From the NCBI GenBank assembly GCA_034509755.1, contig CM067550.1, positions 241,001 through 305,000 on the forward strand: 64,000 nucleotides of DNA, read 5' to 3'. Below are positions 43,998 to 57,170 of this stretch, one piece after another. The position numbers and the translations under genes are program-made. Within the stretch, counting starts at the first letter, position 1. Each line of letters starts with the position of its first letter. The notes beneath the pieces were generated by a model. It was not told where the DNA came from, searched no databases, and saw only the letters and a list, made by a program, of their open reading frames with translations. Source of the stretch: Anisodus tanguticus. Lineage: Eukaryota > Streptophyta > Magnoliopsida > Solanales > Solanaceae.

Positions 43998-46900
43998 GGA
44001 TTGATGTTAGATTTATTAGGGTTTTGACTTTTTGAAATGAAAGCTTAAGATTAGAGGTTGGATTAAATAGTAGACTTGAATTAAATGTTCTGAAGAAAGA
44101 TAATTTATGAGGTTTGATAAAATATAACTAAAAGGCGTAATTTGAGTTCAATTGTTGCAGTTTTGTAGTTATTGGCATTCTTGTTAATCTGCATTATTTG
44201 TATTTGATTCTTGTTTGAGCTAAGGTTGTCGCTTGTTGAATGTAATTTATTTACATATTATTCCAAGTAGTTTATATATATATATATATATATATTATTT
44301 TCAAAGAAATAGGTTAATGGGATAATAATAAGAGTTATATATTTTTACATTTTAACTCTAGAAAGAAAGATTTTTTTTTATTCAGAAACAAATAATTCTC
44401 ACGGAAAAATGTAGTGAAGGGAGTTGTCATTTCCATTCAATATATGGAAGTGTATGGTACCCTTGGATAAAGTGGAATTGACTCTAATTATAATCCTGTA
44501 CGGTATATTTTTATGTTGGTGAAACATGATGCACGTCAATTTTCAACAAGACGTTATTATGTGTGGAGTGAACCTCATGGATATAATTAACTGGTCAAAT
44601 CATATAATTATAAAATCGTCCTTAAAAACGTTTACCAGACCATGTACAACCTCAATGATCAAATCAAAAGGCAAAATTGAAGGGTAAAAACAAGAAAAAG
44701 TAAACATGGATAGGTGTACCTCTTTGACTAATTAATTGAGGCCAGTTTGAAAATAGATACTAGGCAATAGGGAGAGTGAAAAGTGAAAACTGATGGCTTT
44801 TGGATCTTTTATTTACTCTCTCTTATTGATAGAAGACAAAAGAAAAATTTAATCATCTAATAGGCTTTGCGTGGCTATATTATATATCAGTAATCATATA
44901 GGAGTAGTACTATAGTATCTGTTCTTCTTCTCTCCTTTTTTTTTTTTTTCTTTTCTTTTTGTTTAGCCAGAAGTGAATTATTACAATGTTCAACTTATTA
45001 AGTGCCCATCTCAAAAAGGGTAGAAAAATGTTCAACGCAGAATATCATTTCCATCATAGCTAGTACTGCCAAAATGAAAAATTCGTTCAACTCAACTAAA
45101 ACGAGTTGGACAATTAATTTTTTAAGATAATTAGCCAAACATGAATCATATCTCCATATAAGCCCGCTATATAAGATTGGATACTTGATGGGTCAAATGG
45201 GTTTCAGAATATGGCCAAAGTGTCAAATACGAGTTCATATTCGATCTGACCCGTACAGGTGCTCAGCATCAATATCAATATTATTCTTCCATCTTCGGTT
45301 TTGTAATGTATACTCTTAATTTCCAAGCAGCTTGCATAATAACCACATCCAAAAACATATACTTCAAAGGTTCTCAAATATGAACTTGTATTATTATTAT
45401 TTTTTCGCTTAAAAAAGAGCTATCAGCATTGGATGCTAGTTAGACGTTACACTAATTTACAAAGGAAAATAGTTACACTTATCCAGACTCATTTTTAAAA
45501 GTAATTAATAAGGCAAAACTAAAAGATGCAAATTATTATACTTTCGTCCTATCCATCATTATAATTTATAGGTATTGAAAAAGCTCCCCCGCAAAACTAG
45601 TCAATGCCGTGTTATGATACATCTCTATTAAGTAAAAACAGTAATTTAAAGGAATTAAGGACCACTTTTGAGGCAAGATTAGCTTTTCCGAGTCTTTTTT
45701 AAGCCTAGTCGTCGTGGTATGAGTTGTTATAAAGGGAGGAAAACAAATAGAACACCATGTGATTTTATACTTAGTATCATTTTCAAATCCATAACAGGAA
45801 GAGAGAAATAAAGTAACCTGCACAAAAAATTTCCACATGGATTAGGTGCCGCTGAATTTTCAGCAAAATGTTGGTATTTCTTTTTTCTTTTTCTTCTTCT
45901 TCTTCTCTCTTTTTATTTAAACTATATGTATGCACTATGTGACAAAAGAATGGGCTCATGATGGAAGGGGAAAATGAAATTAGTATACCGATAATTCTAG
46001 ACAAATGTTTTCTTTAATGGGGATATCAATTAGTAGGTTATTGTTAGTTGTATGAGTAACACTGAAATATAGGCTGTTTTAAAAATATTGCATTCATTAT
46101 TATTTCAAAACCAGACGGAATATAATATATGTATAATTCCTTTTCAATAATTGGACAATTTACGTTGACCAAAAATTTCAAATAGATTAATTTTGAAGAT
46201 GCAAATTTTGGATGTCGTTGTACAATTTCTTTTTATGGTATTTAATATTTTATCTCTTGTTCTTCACCCGATGTTCAGTACCTGTATTGGTGCTCGACTA
46301 AATTTAACTGGTAGATAAAGTGTTCCCTAATAATGACCATTTCATACTCAGGGCTCGAACCGGTCGAGACATCTAGTTAAAGATTAAGGAATACTTATCA
46401 CCCCAACCATCCTTATTTGGTACTAGGATATTATTTACATTACATGATTGATATAGAGAAAAGTTTCAAAATGTTGAGCAAAAGCTTAATCTCGCTATAG
46501 TGTTCGTCGAAGATTTTTAAAAATATTTCTTTCTGTTTTGAGAGTAAGATTCAGATCCATTCATTGTCTATATTTTAGTTTTGTTTCTATCGATCATATT
46601 TTGAAATTATCAAAAAAGTCTCGACAAGCAAAAAACAATTACAAACGTACACTAAACATGTAGATCATGTTTGTTTATTTTTATTTATAATCCTACAAAA
46701 TATATATATAGTTGACGAACAACAATAATGAGACATACCTTCTAGGAAGGTGATAATATGATGATTGATAAACCATGATCCTCCATGTGATCACTAACGT
46801 ACTTGAAATAAATTTTATCTTTTCAAATTCCAATCGAAAATCACAGAGGTGGACAATGTGTGGTGAAGCACATTATTCTAGCACCCTCTCCAAATATCAA

Positions 46901-47364
46901 TATATTTCATCATTTTTGAAGGGAATCAACCATCAAGGTCGATCGTGTACATTACGCATTAAATTTGAACTTTTTATTTGGACACAAATGTTGAGACAAA
47001 GGATGAAAATGTGGATGATGTTAAGTTTTTTCATGATTTCTTACCTTATTTGATTATTTTTTTCTTGAAGCAAGGGAAAAACATATTATAATTGTTTTTT
47101 TTTTGCTTTCCTAAAAGAAAGATATAAATATCTTCCACATTTTGGCTAATTCTTGGATGAGATGGGTTTTGACCTCTATAAATTGAATCTACTTCTTACT
47201 TTTTTCTTCTTCTCAAGGGTAGTTCTTTAAGGTTGGAGAATCTTATTTAGGGGAGAATTTTCTCTCAATATTCTTTGTACTCTCTTTGTTACTTAGTAAA
47301 TTGCTCATATATAACTCAAATGATCACCAAAATAAATTAATTTAGTATGTCTTTTTTGGTATAT
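43998..47364. other. AT-rich intergenic DNA
   Basis: No gene was recognised. It includes a (TA)n microsatellite at about 44273-44295. The 92-codon frame at 46775-47053 has no motif or splice context to support it. Confidence 0.45.
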
Positions 47365-48299
47365 AAAGGGTCAAATATACCCTTCGTTACAAGTTGGGGC
47401 CAAATATATCCCAATCATTAGCAAAGTATTCAAAAATACCCCTTTAAAAAAATATTCTGAAAAATTAGATCTTTTAATTAAAAAATCCGTAAAGTATTTT
47501 TTTGAAAATAAAGTGTCCTAAAAATATATTTTTTAAATCTGAATTAATTTTAAAAAGAAATATTAAAAACCTGATTTTAAAAAATATATATTTTCCAGAT
47601 TTTTGAATAAAAATGTAATTTTTCAGATTTTTTTTTAAAAACGAGTTTTATAACATCAAGAAAATTTCATATTTTCAATAAAAGACATTTTTTCCAGATT
47701 TGTTTTAATTAGAACAATCAAATTTTCAAATTGTTTTTAAAAACATTGTCACATAGGCACCACATAGAATAAGTTAAATGCTATATAGAATAAATTAAAT
47801 ACCTATATAATATGTTAAAATGAGGCATATTAGTGTGTATTTCCCTATATTATGTGTATAATTTGGGTGACATGTAGCATATTAATGTGTAAAAATGACA
47901 TGTAGCAGATTTAAAACAAATCTGGAAAAAATAGATTTTATTAAAATATGAAATTTTCTTAATTTTATAAAACTCATTTTTTTTTAAAAATCTGGAAAAT
48001 ATTTTTTTTTTAAAAAAATCAGTTTCTTCAGATTTCTTTTTAAAATTAATCCGGATTTTAAAAAAATATTTTTAGGACATTTTATTTTAAAAAAATACTT
48101 TACAATTTTTTTAATTAAAAAATCTAATTTTCCAGAATATTTGTTTTTAAAAAAGGATATTTTTGAATACTTTGCTAACGGTAGGGGTATATTTGGCCCC
48201 AACTTGTAACGGGAGGGGGTACATTTGATTACTTTCACTAACGAAGGACAAAATTAACTAATAAACTAAAGTAGAGAGATATATTTGACCCTTTTCCCT
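47365..48299. mobile_element. Foldback element, almost wholly palindromic
   Basis: The left arm starts 'aaagggtcaaatataccctt' at 47365. The right arm ends 'tatatttgacccttttccc'. Arms of roughly 350-390 bp share, in inverted order, 'caagttggggccaaatata', 'agcaaagtattcaaaaat' and several 'ccagattt' blocks. The left arm appears to lack about 60 bp near its tip. The loop near 47750-47890 is short. No coding potential. Confidence 0.65.
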
Positions 48300-48519
48300 T
48301 TTCTTTGTTATCTAATTTACCATCATCCAAAAGTTTGTTCTATTAATTTCTGCATGTCACTTGATTATTTGGAATGGAACATGTTTCTCTCTACTAGATG
48401 CGGAAACATAAAGGGAAATGCTAATAGTTAGTTTTTGTAATTTAGGTATTTAAAGATGAAAACACCAAAAAATCTCCGCGGTGGTTTGTGGTTGCATTTT
48501 CGTGAAAATCCCGATTGTA

Positions 48520-49021
48520 CGAGGTGTTAAGAGTCCCACATCGGATATGAAATGAGAACATGGATTCATTATATGGATTTGGACAATCCTCACCTTACAA
48601 GCTAGCTTTTGAGGGTGAGTTAGGCCCAAAATCAATTCTTTAATGGTATCAGAGTCAGACTGAATCCAATTCTTTGTTCATCGATGTTGGACCCCCAAAT
48701 TATATTATCCACGCTCCAGTTAACAAGCTGTGGGCGTGCTGGGGAGTATTAAGAGTCCCACATCGAATATGAAATGGGAACATGAACTCTTTATATGAAC
48801 CTGAACAATCCTCACCCTAGAAACTAACTTTGGGGTTGAGTTAGGCCCAAGATCCATTCTTTACATGATGATCAGATGGGTCTGGCTCTGATACCATGTA
48901 ATGAATGGATCTTGGGTCTAACTCAACCCCAGAAGCTAGCTTCTAGTGTGAGGATTGTTCAAGTCCATATAAGAAGTTCATGTTCTCACTCCATATCCGA
49001 TGTGGAACACTTAACACGAGG
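48520..49021. mobile_element. Three-LTR TRIM composite with 5-bp TSD
   Basis: The TSD cgagg is at 48520-48524 and 49017-49021. Between them, in order: a plus-strand LTR (48525-48643), a plus-strand primer site (tggtatcagagtc from 48644), about 90 bp of internal DNA, a second plus-strand LTR (48747-48865), a minus-strand primer site (48896-48881, tggtatcagagccaga) and a minus-strand LTR (49016-48897). LTRs are about 119 bp and start TGTTAAG(A/T)GT with 'cccacatcgg'. No coding region, as usual for TRIMs. The outer ends are TGTTAAG and CTTAACA, so both ends are LTR 5' ends. Confidence 0.85.
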
Positions 49022-52000
49022 GATGTCGAATCACAATGTTATCGTTAAGGCATATGCCCAAAGTAAACAACCTTTCGTCTTTCTTTTTTTTTTGGAAAGA
49101 ACCTCTCGTCGAATAAGCGAGAAACAAATATTTTATATGAAATAAACATTTTGTTTTGGTAAATACGATTACTTTTTATTATAAAAGAAACATTGAATAT
49201 GCAATTTGCTTGCGGAAACGTAAAAACTAGCCTGCATGACATGATCAAATAATATAATAAGTGACAAATTTAAGTAATAATATATATGTGTATTTTACAC
49301 AAAACTTGAACTTTTTTTCTAAATAAAATGGATTTGTTCAAATCAATTTCAAATTTCCAATATTCTTTTTTGGAATTCAAATTTACTTCACTTAGAAACG
49401 CGAACGTTGCGACAGAAACGGCACCAAGGATGCACATATCCCATCTTATCTCATGTAGATAAAAATATTGTTTGTTTTTTCATTTAGATTTTAAAATCAC
49501 GTTACTCGTTATTAATGCACTGACATTTCTGTAATTTAAAGTTATGTTTTTACATAAATAAAATAATGTATTCGAAATTTTATATTTATTTGTCCGTTTT
49601 AAAATAAAAATTATTATCAAATAAAACAAGGAAAGCCCACTCCCCGTAGTGCACAAATAACCGATTTTAAAGGCTCCGCGCCCATTCAAGTTGTGGCGGC
49701 CGTACATAAGTTTTTTTTTGTGGTAAGTTTAACCACTGTAAAATTAACTTTCAATAAATGTAATAAAGTTGCACAAGTCTGTGTATGAGTTACAAAGTTT
49801 GCATGAAATTTAGCATATTGTTTGTGCGTACAAGCAAATTTCAGACAATTCACATGCATGTTATTTGAAGTTTTGAAGTGGATTGTAATTAATGTGCTTA
49901 GCAATCAAGAATAGAATTATATCAGTGCAATAAACAAGAAATCGTACAACTACTAAAAAGGAGAAGAAGCAACTTTTATGTGTAAATTTGCCAACATGTA
50001 CAGTTTGAATAATTTGGAAAAACTGAATATAAATTAAATGAGAGCGTCCAAACTGCCTTTTCGTTAAAAAATTACTTTCGAAGGATTGCTTGCAAGCATT
50101 CTACGAATAATTCTTAGAATGAGTGGGAGCTAACTGTGCAATGTAAGAAAACTAGGAGTTATTGTTTGAAAACGAACAACAATAAGGTAGAAAATGTCCT
50201 TTTCCTTTCCTCTTTTTATTATTTCACGTATTACATGTTTCTCTGCCGTTTGACACATAGATAACGAAAAATTAATCAATTGCCTCCACATGCAGTTCAA
50301 TAAACTATCACTATATAGAAAATATAAGAAAGGAAAACTATCCTAACAAGTCTTCCCACAGTGGAGGAGTAATGGATCACAAAGGCTTATATGATTCCTA
50401 ATATATTAAATTTGATATGAATCGGACTGATGAAATTTGATTTGATAAAAAAAAAAAAAGATTGAATCGGCTGAAAATAAATGAGGATCTAGAATTAGTT
50501 TTGTAAATTATTCAACTGAATTTATTATTTTTGACTCGAACTATATACAATATGCAAGAAAATAAAATAAACTAATATGTATATATATAATCAGATTAGA
50601 CTAATTATTTTGAATTTATTAGGTCTTAATTTTTTAATTCACCTCTGGGTGGAAATTTAAATTAAACGGATGAGAAAGAGAACGTTATAGACCGAGTCCA
50701 CCTTTGCCAAATTACAACTCGAATCTGGCTAATTTGAGGGCTTACTAAAGGAATCATATCAATGTAATTAGTTATTTAAAGGTTTTCTATAGTTTTAGTT
50801 TTACAAGGACGACCGTTAAGAAATAATTAAAATGTACTAAATCTGTTTTGTGCAGAGAGTGTTATCCCTATTGCAAACATCAAATAAATGTATTGGATTA
50901 AAGTTTTAAAGGAAGATTTTTAATTTGTATTACTAGAAATTGGTGACATAGAAAAGGAAGTTTCATCGGTTTACAGATCACTTTAAAAAAATTGTAAAAA
51001 GTGGCATAACAGAATAGAAGCAAAGTAAAGTCAACTAATTTGTAATTAATTAAGTATTAAAATTACGTCGGCTTGTAAATTTTGAATTAGTAGTTGTTAT
51101 ACCAAGTCATTCTCTTTCTGATACTATACAAAAATGAAAATAATAATATGTTCAACATAATTTCGTTATGTATGCACCAATGATACTAAATCCCCCGCCC
51201 CCACCCCCCACCCCACAAAAAAAAAACATTCAGATTACATAATAAACGCGGTATTGCAAGTTTTGAATTAGTAGTGCATACCAAGTCTTATTACTCAAGT
51301 TCTAATATTTTTATTTCCTGCATTGAATATTGAACATATATAAATGATACGGGAATATATTTTCAATATGGAAAAAAACGCTTCTCTAATTGATAATGAA
51401 GAAACATCAATACAAATAATCTAACTCTTATTCATGTATATTAATTAGTTAATTTATTATTCATGATGTATATACGAAAACGTTGAAGAGAGTTCCGTTT
51501 GGAATTCTTGAGACATTTTAATGTCAAACTAAATGTACCCTTCACAGTTTCTTGTGGACTATTTCCAGATTTCAGTTGACAAACAAATAATTTTTGTATA
51601 GACATCAACATTCAACAAACAGTAGTTTCGAACTAAATATGCATCTTCCATATTTAAGGGTTACTTTTTCTTGAAGCTATTAAGTCTGAAACAAGACAAT
51701 GCCCTTGTTATACACTCCAATCACACCATCCTTAATTAGTGTTTACATCAAAGCAAATAATTTAGCTATTAATTACATGTAAAACGTCTATATGAACGAT
51801 ACACGTGTATTTATTATTTTGACATAAAGACCAAGTACAAGTAAGTGTTTTTCTCCTCCCCGAGCTAAATGTGATAGTCATGAAGACCTTCAACTTCAAT
51901 GATTTTAGTTTCAAATGTTTTTCCTAAAAATCTGAAAAGATCTCTTGTTTAATAAATTTGTTCAATATTTTACAATAACTTAAGATTAAATAAGGTAAAA

Positions 52001-52666
52001 GTGGTGTATTTTAACCTAATTAACTTGTGTAACCATTTGAGGTCGCACGTGCATATATAGAAGGAGAAGATAAGATTCTTGTGCATTGGCATTTTTAACT
52101 TTCTCCTTGAAGATAAAATAATGTTCACATGAATAAGGCTTGATTAATCTAAGGGGTGAATGGTAACCCCTTTGAATACAGAAAAGGAAAATATCCAAAT
52201 TAAAGGCAACTCCACCTACCTTTATTCCTTAGGTTCCCCAGCCCCACACACAAGTCCAACCCCACCACGGCGGCTAGGAAAACAGAAGACTAACAATATA
52301 GACCAAATTCTACTATCTCACTGTTCATTATTAGACTTTAATTACAACAACACAAATTAATATATTGAAAATGAAAACAGAAGAGTGAAAATGTTAGTAA
52401 AAAATAAAAATGATCCTTTTCCCTTGCACAATTATAGCATGCGTCTCTGTGCATATTGTATGTAAATCTATGTAGCAGGTAACCACTTGTTAGACAATGG
52501 AAAATGCAGAGTGATGAAGTAATGGAAATTTAAAATAAAATTAGAGTAAGTCCAGCTGTATAGAGTTCATTTTTTGAAAAGTCCTTATTCACAAATCACA
52601 ATCAGACAAATTGAATTGGTGCCAATTGACAGCTCCACACCAACGACTGCCTTATACTAGTGTTAC
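49022..52666. other. Upstream region of the extensin gene
   Basis: AT-rich with no recognisable gene. A C-rich run lies at about 51191-51223. Distal promoter elements of the extensin gene would lie in the right part, but I cannot single any out. Confidence 0.45.
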
Positions 52667-52674
52667 TATAAATA
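52667..52674 (+). promoter_or_regulatory. TATA box of the extensin gene
   Basis: TATAAATA lies about 150 bp upstream of the start codon. A transcript starting near 52700 would have a pyrimidine-rich leader of about 115 bases ('ctcttcctctttctttctga'). Confidence 0.65.
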
Positions 52675-52817
52675 CTTTGCCCATTGCTTCCAATTAAGTC
52701 ATCACCTCTCTAACTAAACCACTTCTCTTCCTCTTTCTTTCTGACTCCTCTAAAGAGTCTTACTGATTTATCTATAGCCACCTTTGAGGAGCTGGTGGTG
52801 CAATTTTCCCGCTAACA

Positions 52818-55800
52818 ATGATGCTTCCCGGTGGCGGCCCCGGCTGGGGTCGTCATTTGCCACTACAAATGTTAGTGGCATTGGCCATTTTGGCCGTTGC
52901 TAATATTGTTTCTGCAGACCCTTATATATACGCTTCTCCACCACCACCAACTTACGAGTACAAGTCGCCACCCCCTCCTTCACCATCTCCTCCACCACCA
53001 TATGAATACAAATCACCACCACCTCCCTCTCCCTCTCCACCACCACCATACGTGTACAAGTCTCCACCACCTCCTTCACCATCTCCTCCACCACCATATA
53101 TGTATAAATCACCACCTCCTCCATCACCATCGCCTCCACCTCCATACGTGTACAAGTCTCCTCCACCTCCTTCCCCCTCTCCACCACCACCATATGAGTA
53201 CAAGTCGCCACCACCTCCTTCACCATCTCCTCCACCACCATATGAATACAAATCACCACCACCTCCCTCTCCTTCTCCACCACCACCATACGTGTACAAG
53301 TCTCCACCACCTCCATCACCATCTCCTCCACCACCGTATGTATATAAATCACCGCCTCCTCCATCACCATCTCCTCCACCACCCTACTACTATAAATCAC
53401 CTCCTCCACCCTCACCATCACCTCCACCACCTTATTACTACAAGTCCCCACCACCTCCATCACCTTCACCACCACCACCTTACTACTACAAGTCCCCACC
53501 ACCACCTGATCCCTCACCACCACCACCTTATTACTACAAGTCCCCACCCCCACCCTCTCCTTCACCACCACCACCCTACTACTACAAATCTCCACCACCA
53601 CCTTCACCTTTACCACCTCCACCATACTACTATAAATCACCACCACCACCTTCACCTTCACCACCTCCGCCATATTACTACAATTCTCCCCCACCACCTT
53701 CTCCATCGCCACCTCCACCATACTACTACTCTTCCCCACCACCACCCAAGACATCACCTCCTCCACCATACTACTACTCCTCTCCTCCACCACCCAAGAA
53801 GTCACCTCCACCCCCATACTACTACAATTCTCCACCACCACCAGTTAAGTCTCCTCCTCCACCATACTACTACTCCTCACCACCACCACCTAAGAAATCA
53901 CCTCCTCCACCATACTACTACTCTTCTCCTCCACCACCCAAGAAGTCACCTCCACCTCCCTACTATTACAGTTCTCCACCACCACCAGTTAAGTCACCTC
54001 CTCCACCATACTACTATTCCTCTCCACCACCACCAGTTAAGTCACCTCCTGCACCATACTACTACTCTTCCCCTCCACCACCTACTCCTTACTATCCTCC
54101 TCCTCATCCCTTGGTCGTTAAGGTTGTTGGAAAAGTCTACTGCTACAGATGCTATGACTGGAAATACCCAAAGAAGTCCCATGACAAGAAGCACCTCAAA
54201 GGTATACCACTGCCACATTCTCTTTTACATTATGTTTGTTCTGTTTAATATTTCTTCATAACTATATTCAGTTAGATATTTATTTGTGAATCTATAGTAT
54301 TCTCTTTGTTCTTAAATTTTCCGAAATTAGTGTGTCTCCTTGACTTTTGGATCTTGGGATATCCCCTGCTTTATATATACCTTGAGACATGTTTGAATTT
54401 GTAGGCACCACCTTCATTGAATTGTATTTATAGTGACTTAAATTTAATTAGCATGTGTCAACCAACATTCTTTACCATAGTGAAAATGGACAGTTAATGC
54501 TTGATTCTAAAGTGATAAGTAATTTTTGTGAAAGAAATATCTTGTATACAGGGTTAATTATAAGGATAAGTTGTTGAAAAATTTGACAACTCTTTGCTAT
54601 ATTCCCCTACAAAAAGATGAAAAAGCTGATAAATACACTAAATATACTTGTAAAGGAAAAAAGCTTTTAAAAACCATTAAGTAGCATCTAACAAGTTTTT
54701 TACAATTGAATCATGAAAAAACATCAAAAGTAAAAGTAAGAATAAACATTGTCTCTTAATTATGCTTGCCATACAGCCATACAAAAAGCAGCCGTGATTA
54801 TGGATCTGTGAGATGTATATTCATGATTAAGTAATTATTTGTGGTATTAAGATTTTCTTTTTCATGATGAAGTAATTATTGTATCTCTTAAAATATATAA
54901 TAATGAGGTGAATTTGTTGGATATCACCAAAATAGTGAAAAAGCTACTGCTTCCTATGGTGCCAAACAGAGTCTTCGTTGGCTCACAAACTGCGCATTTA
55001 AATATCAATCATTCAACAAAAGGGAGCCTACAGCTTAAAAGCAGTAGCTGAATACAGATGGATAGATTCTTGATTTTTGAATTCCTTATTAGATAAAGAG
55101 GGGAAAAAATGAATGAGAGGAAAATGAGCTTTTCATCAGGTGATGGAACAGTTTATTTTATATTAAGAATAGGAGAAAGTTGGTTATTGTAGCTAGTGGG
55201 CAAAATAAGATTAAGATATGTTTATGATCTGTTAATGACTCAATTTTTAAGTATTAATCTAATTATCATTTTTCACACATGGAATAGGTGCTGTTGTTGA
55301 GGTGACATGCAAGGCCGGTGACAAGACAATCAAGAGCTATGGTACCACTAAGATCAACGGCAAGGTTGCTATCACTGTTGAAGGATTTGATTATGCCAAA
55401 TATGGAGCAGATGCATGCAAAGCTAAACTACACAAAGCACCAAAGGGATCAAACTGTAACATTCCCACAAATCTTCATTGGGGCATGAAGGGTGCTAGCC
55501 TCAAAGTGAAGTCAAAGAATAAATATGAAGTTGTGCTCTCTGCAAAGCCATTTGCTTATGCTCCTAAAACTCCATATGAGGAATGCATGAAGCCTAAGCC
55601 AACTCCAGCTCCTTACTACTACAAATCTCCTCCACCTCCATCACCAACATACGTATACAAATCTCCACCTCCCCCATCACCAAAATACGTATACAAGTCA
55701 CCACCTCCTCCAACCCCAACATACGTATACAAGTCACCACCTCCATCACCAAAATACGTGTACAAGTCCCCTCCTCCTCCAACCCCAACATACGTATACA

Positions 55801-57170
55801 AGTCCCCACCTCCTCCAACCCCAACATACGTGTACAAGTCACCACCTCCTCCATCACCTAAATACGTGTACAAATCACCACCACCTCCATCACCAAAATA
55901 CGTGTACAAGTCACCACCTCCTCCAACCCCAACATACGTATACAAGTCACCTCCCCCTCCATCACCTAAATACGTGTACAAATCACCACCACCTCCATCA
56001 CCGAAGTACGTGTACAAGTCTCCACCACCTCCATCACCGAAGTACGTGTACAACTCCCCACCACCACCACCTTACTATTACAAGTCTCCACCACCACCAT
56101 CCCCATCTCCTCCTCCACCATACTACTACAAGTCCCCACCTCCACCATCTCCATCACCCCCACCTCCCTACTACTATAAGTCTCCTCCACCACCGTCGCC
56201 ATCTCCTCCTCCACCATACTACTACAAGTCTCCACCACCACCATCCCCATCACCCCCACCTCCATACTACTACAAGTCTCCTCCACCACCATCGCCATCA
56301 CCACCACCACCCTACTACTACAAGTCTCCTCCGCCACCATCGCCATCTCCTCCTCCACCATACTACTACAAGTCTCCACCACCACCGGACCCATCTCCTC
56401 CACCACCATACTACTACAAGTCTCCTCCTCCACCATCTCCATCTCCTCCTCCACCATACTACTACAAATCACCACCACCACCATCACCCTCACCCCCACC
56501 TCCCTACTATTACAAGTCTCCTCCACCACCATCACCATCTCCTCCACCACCATACTACTACAAGTCCCCTCCACCACCATCACCATCTCCACCTCCACCG
56601 TACTACTACAAATCTCCACCACCACCATCCCCATCACCACCTCCTCCATACTACTACAAGTCTCCTCCACCACCATCGCCATCTCCCCCACCACCATACT
56701 ACTACAAGTCCCCGCCACCACCATCGCCATCTCCCCCACCTCCATACTACTACAAGTCCCCGCCACCACCATCGCCATCTCCTCCTCCACCATACTACTA
56801 CAAGTCCCCACCACCACCATCCCCATCTCCTCCTCCACCATACTACTACAAGTCCCCACCTCCACCATTTTCATCACCCCCACCTCCATACTACTACAAG
56901 TCTCCTCCACCACCATCACCGTCTCCTCCTCCACCATACTACTACAAATCACCACCACCCCCATCACCATCACCCCCACCTCCCTACTACTACAAATCTC
57001 CACCACCACCATCACCATCTCCCCCACCTCCTTACTACTACCACTCTCCACCTTCACCTGTGAAGTCTCCTCCTCCTCCATACTACTACAACTCACCTCC
57101 CCCACCCGTAAAATCACCTCCCCCTCCAGTATACATTTACGGTTCTCCACCACCACCAGTTCACTACTAA
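52818..57170 (+). CDS. Extensin with a central Ole e 1-like domain
   Basis: Two coding exons, 52818-54201 and 55288-57170, give 1088 residues (3267 nt with stop). The junction 'CTCAAAG|GTATAC...AATAG|GTGCTG' keeps the frame (LKGAVVEV). A signal peptide of about 33 residues ends in NIVSA, so the protein is secreted to the cell wall. Residues about 45-425 are Ser-Pro4 repeats with YEYK, YVYK, YYYK and later YYYSSPPPPKK or VK units. Residues about 431-564 form the Cys-containing Ole e 1-like domain (VVGKVYCYRCYDW, VEVTCKAGDK, DACKAKLHKA, SNCNIPT, EECMKP). From about 568 on come 12-residue YVYKSPPPP(S/T)P units, then about twenty 16-residue YYYKSPPPPSPSPPPP units, then a VK-rich end. Hydroxylated, glycosylated prolines and Tyr-X-Tyr cross-linking are expected for the family. 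The ATG at 52818 is followed by a second ATG; either gives a working signal peptide. Exons 1 and 2 are not two genes, because each holds only half of the domain. Confidence 0.93.
52952..53735 (+). repeat. 48-bp coding repeat array, exon 1
   Basis: About sixteen units, each coding a tyrosine triplet (YEYK, YVYK, YMYK or YYYK) followed by SPPPP and SPSPPPP. Units differ mainly at third codon positions. The last units change to SSPPPPKK and are less regular. The strand opposite shows long open frames because of the repeat composition. Confidence 0.85.
54202..55287 (+). other. Intron of the extensin gene
   Basis: A 1086-bp AT-rich intron with donor GTATAC and acceptor TGGAATAG, interrupting the Ole e 1-like domain after its first two cysteines. 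I see no gene or mobile element within it. Confidence 0.85.
55614..57035 (+). repeat. 36-bp then 48-bp coding repeat arrays, exon 2
   Basis: About twelve units of 36 bp (YVYKSPPPP plus SPK or TPT) at about 55614-56060. These are followed by about twenty units of 48 bp to about 57035. One unit has DPS in place of SPS, as does one unit in the exon 1 array. Confidence 0.85.

Noticed and set aside
46775..47053. 92-codon plus-strand frame
   Set aside because: No recognisable domain, no splice or promoter support; the length is within chance for this amount of DNA.
52900..53841. Long minus-strand open frames opposite the extensin arrays (also 55966-57201)
   Set aside because: They arise from the repeat composition of the coding strand, have Val/Glu/Cys-rich translations without any domain, and lack a promoter or splice context.
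54202..55301. Two separate extensin genes instead of one
   Set aside because: Exon 2 has no signal peptide or start codon, and the Ole e 1-like domain is complete only when the exons are joined in frame at GT..AG sites.
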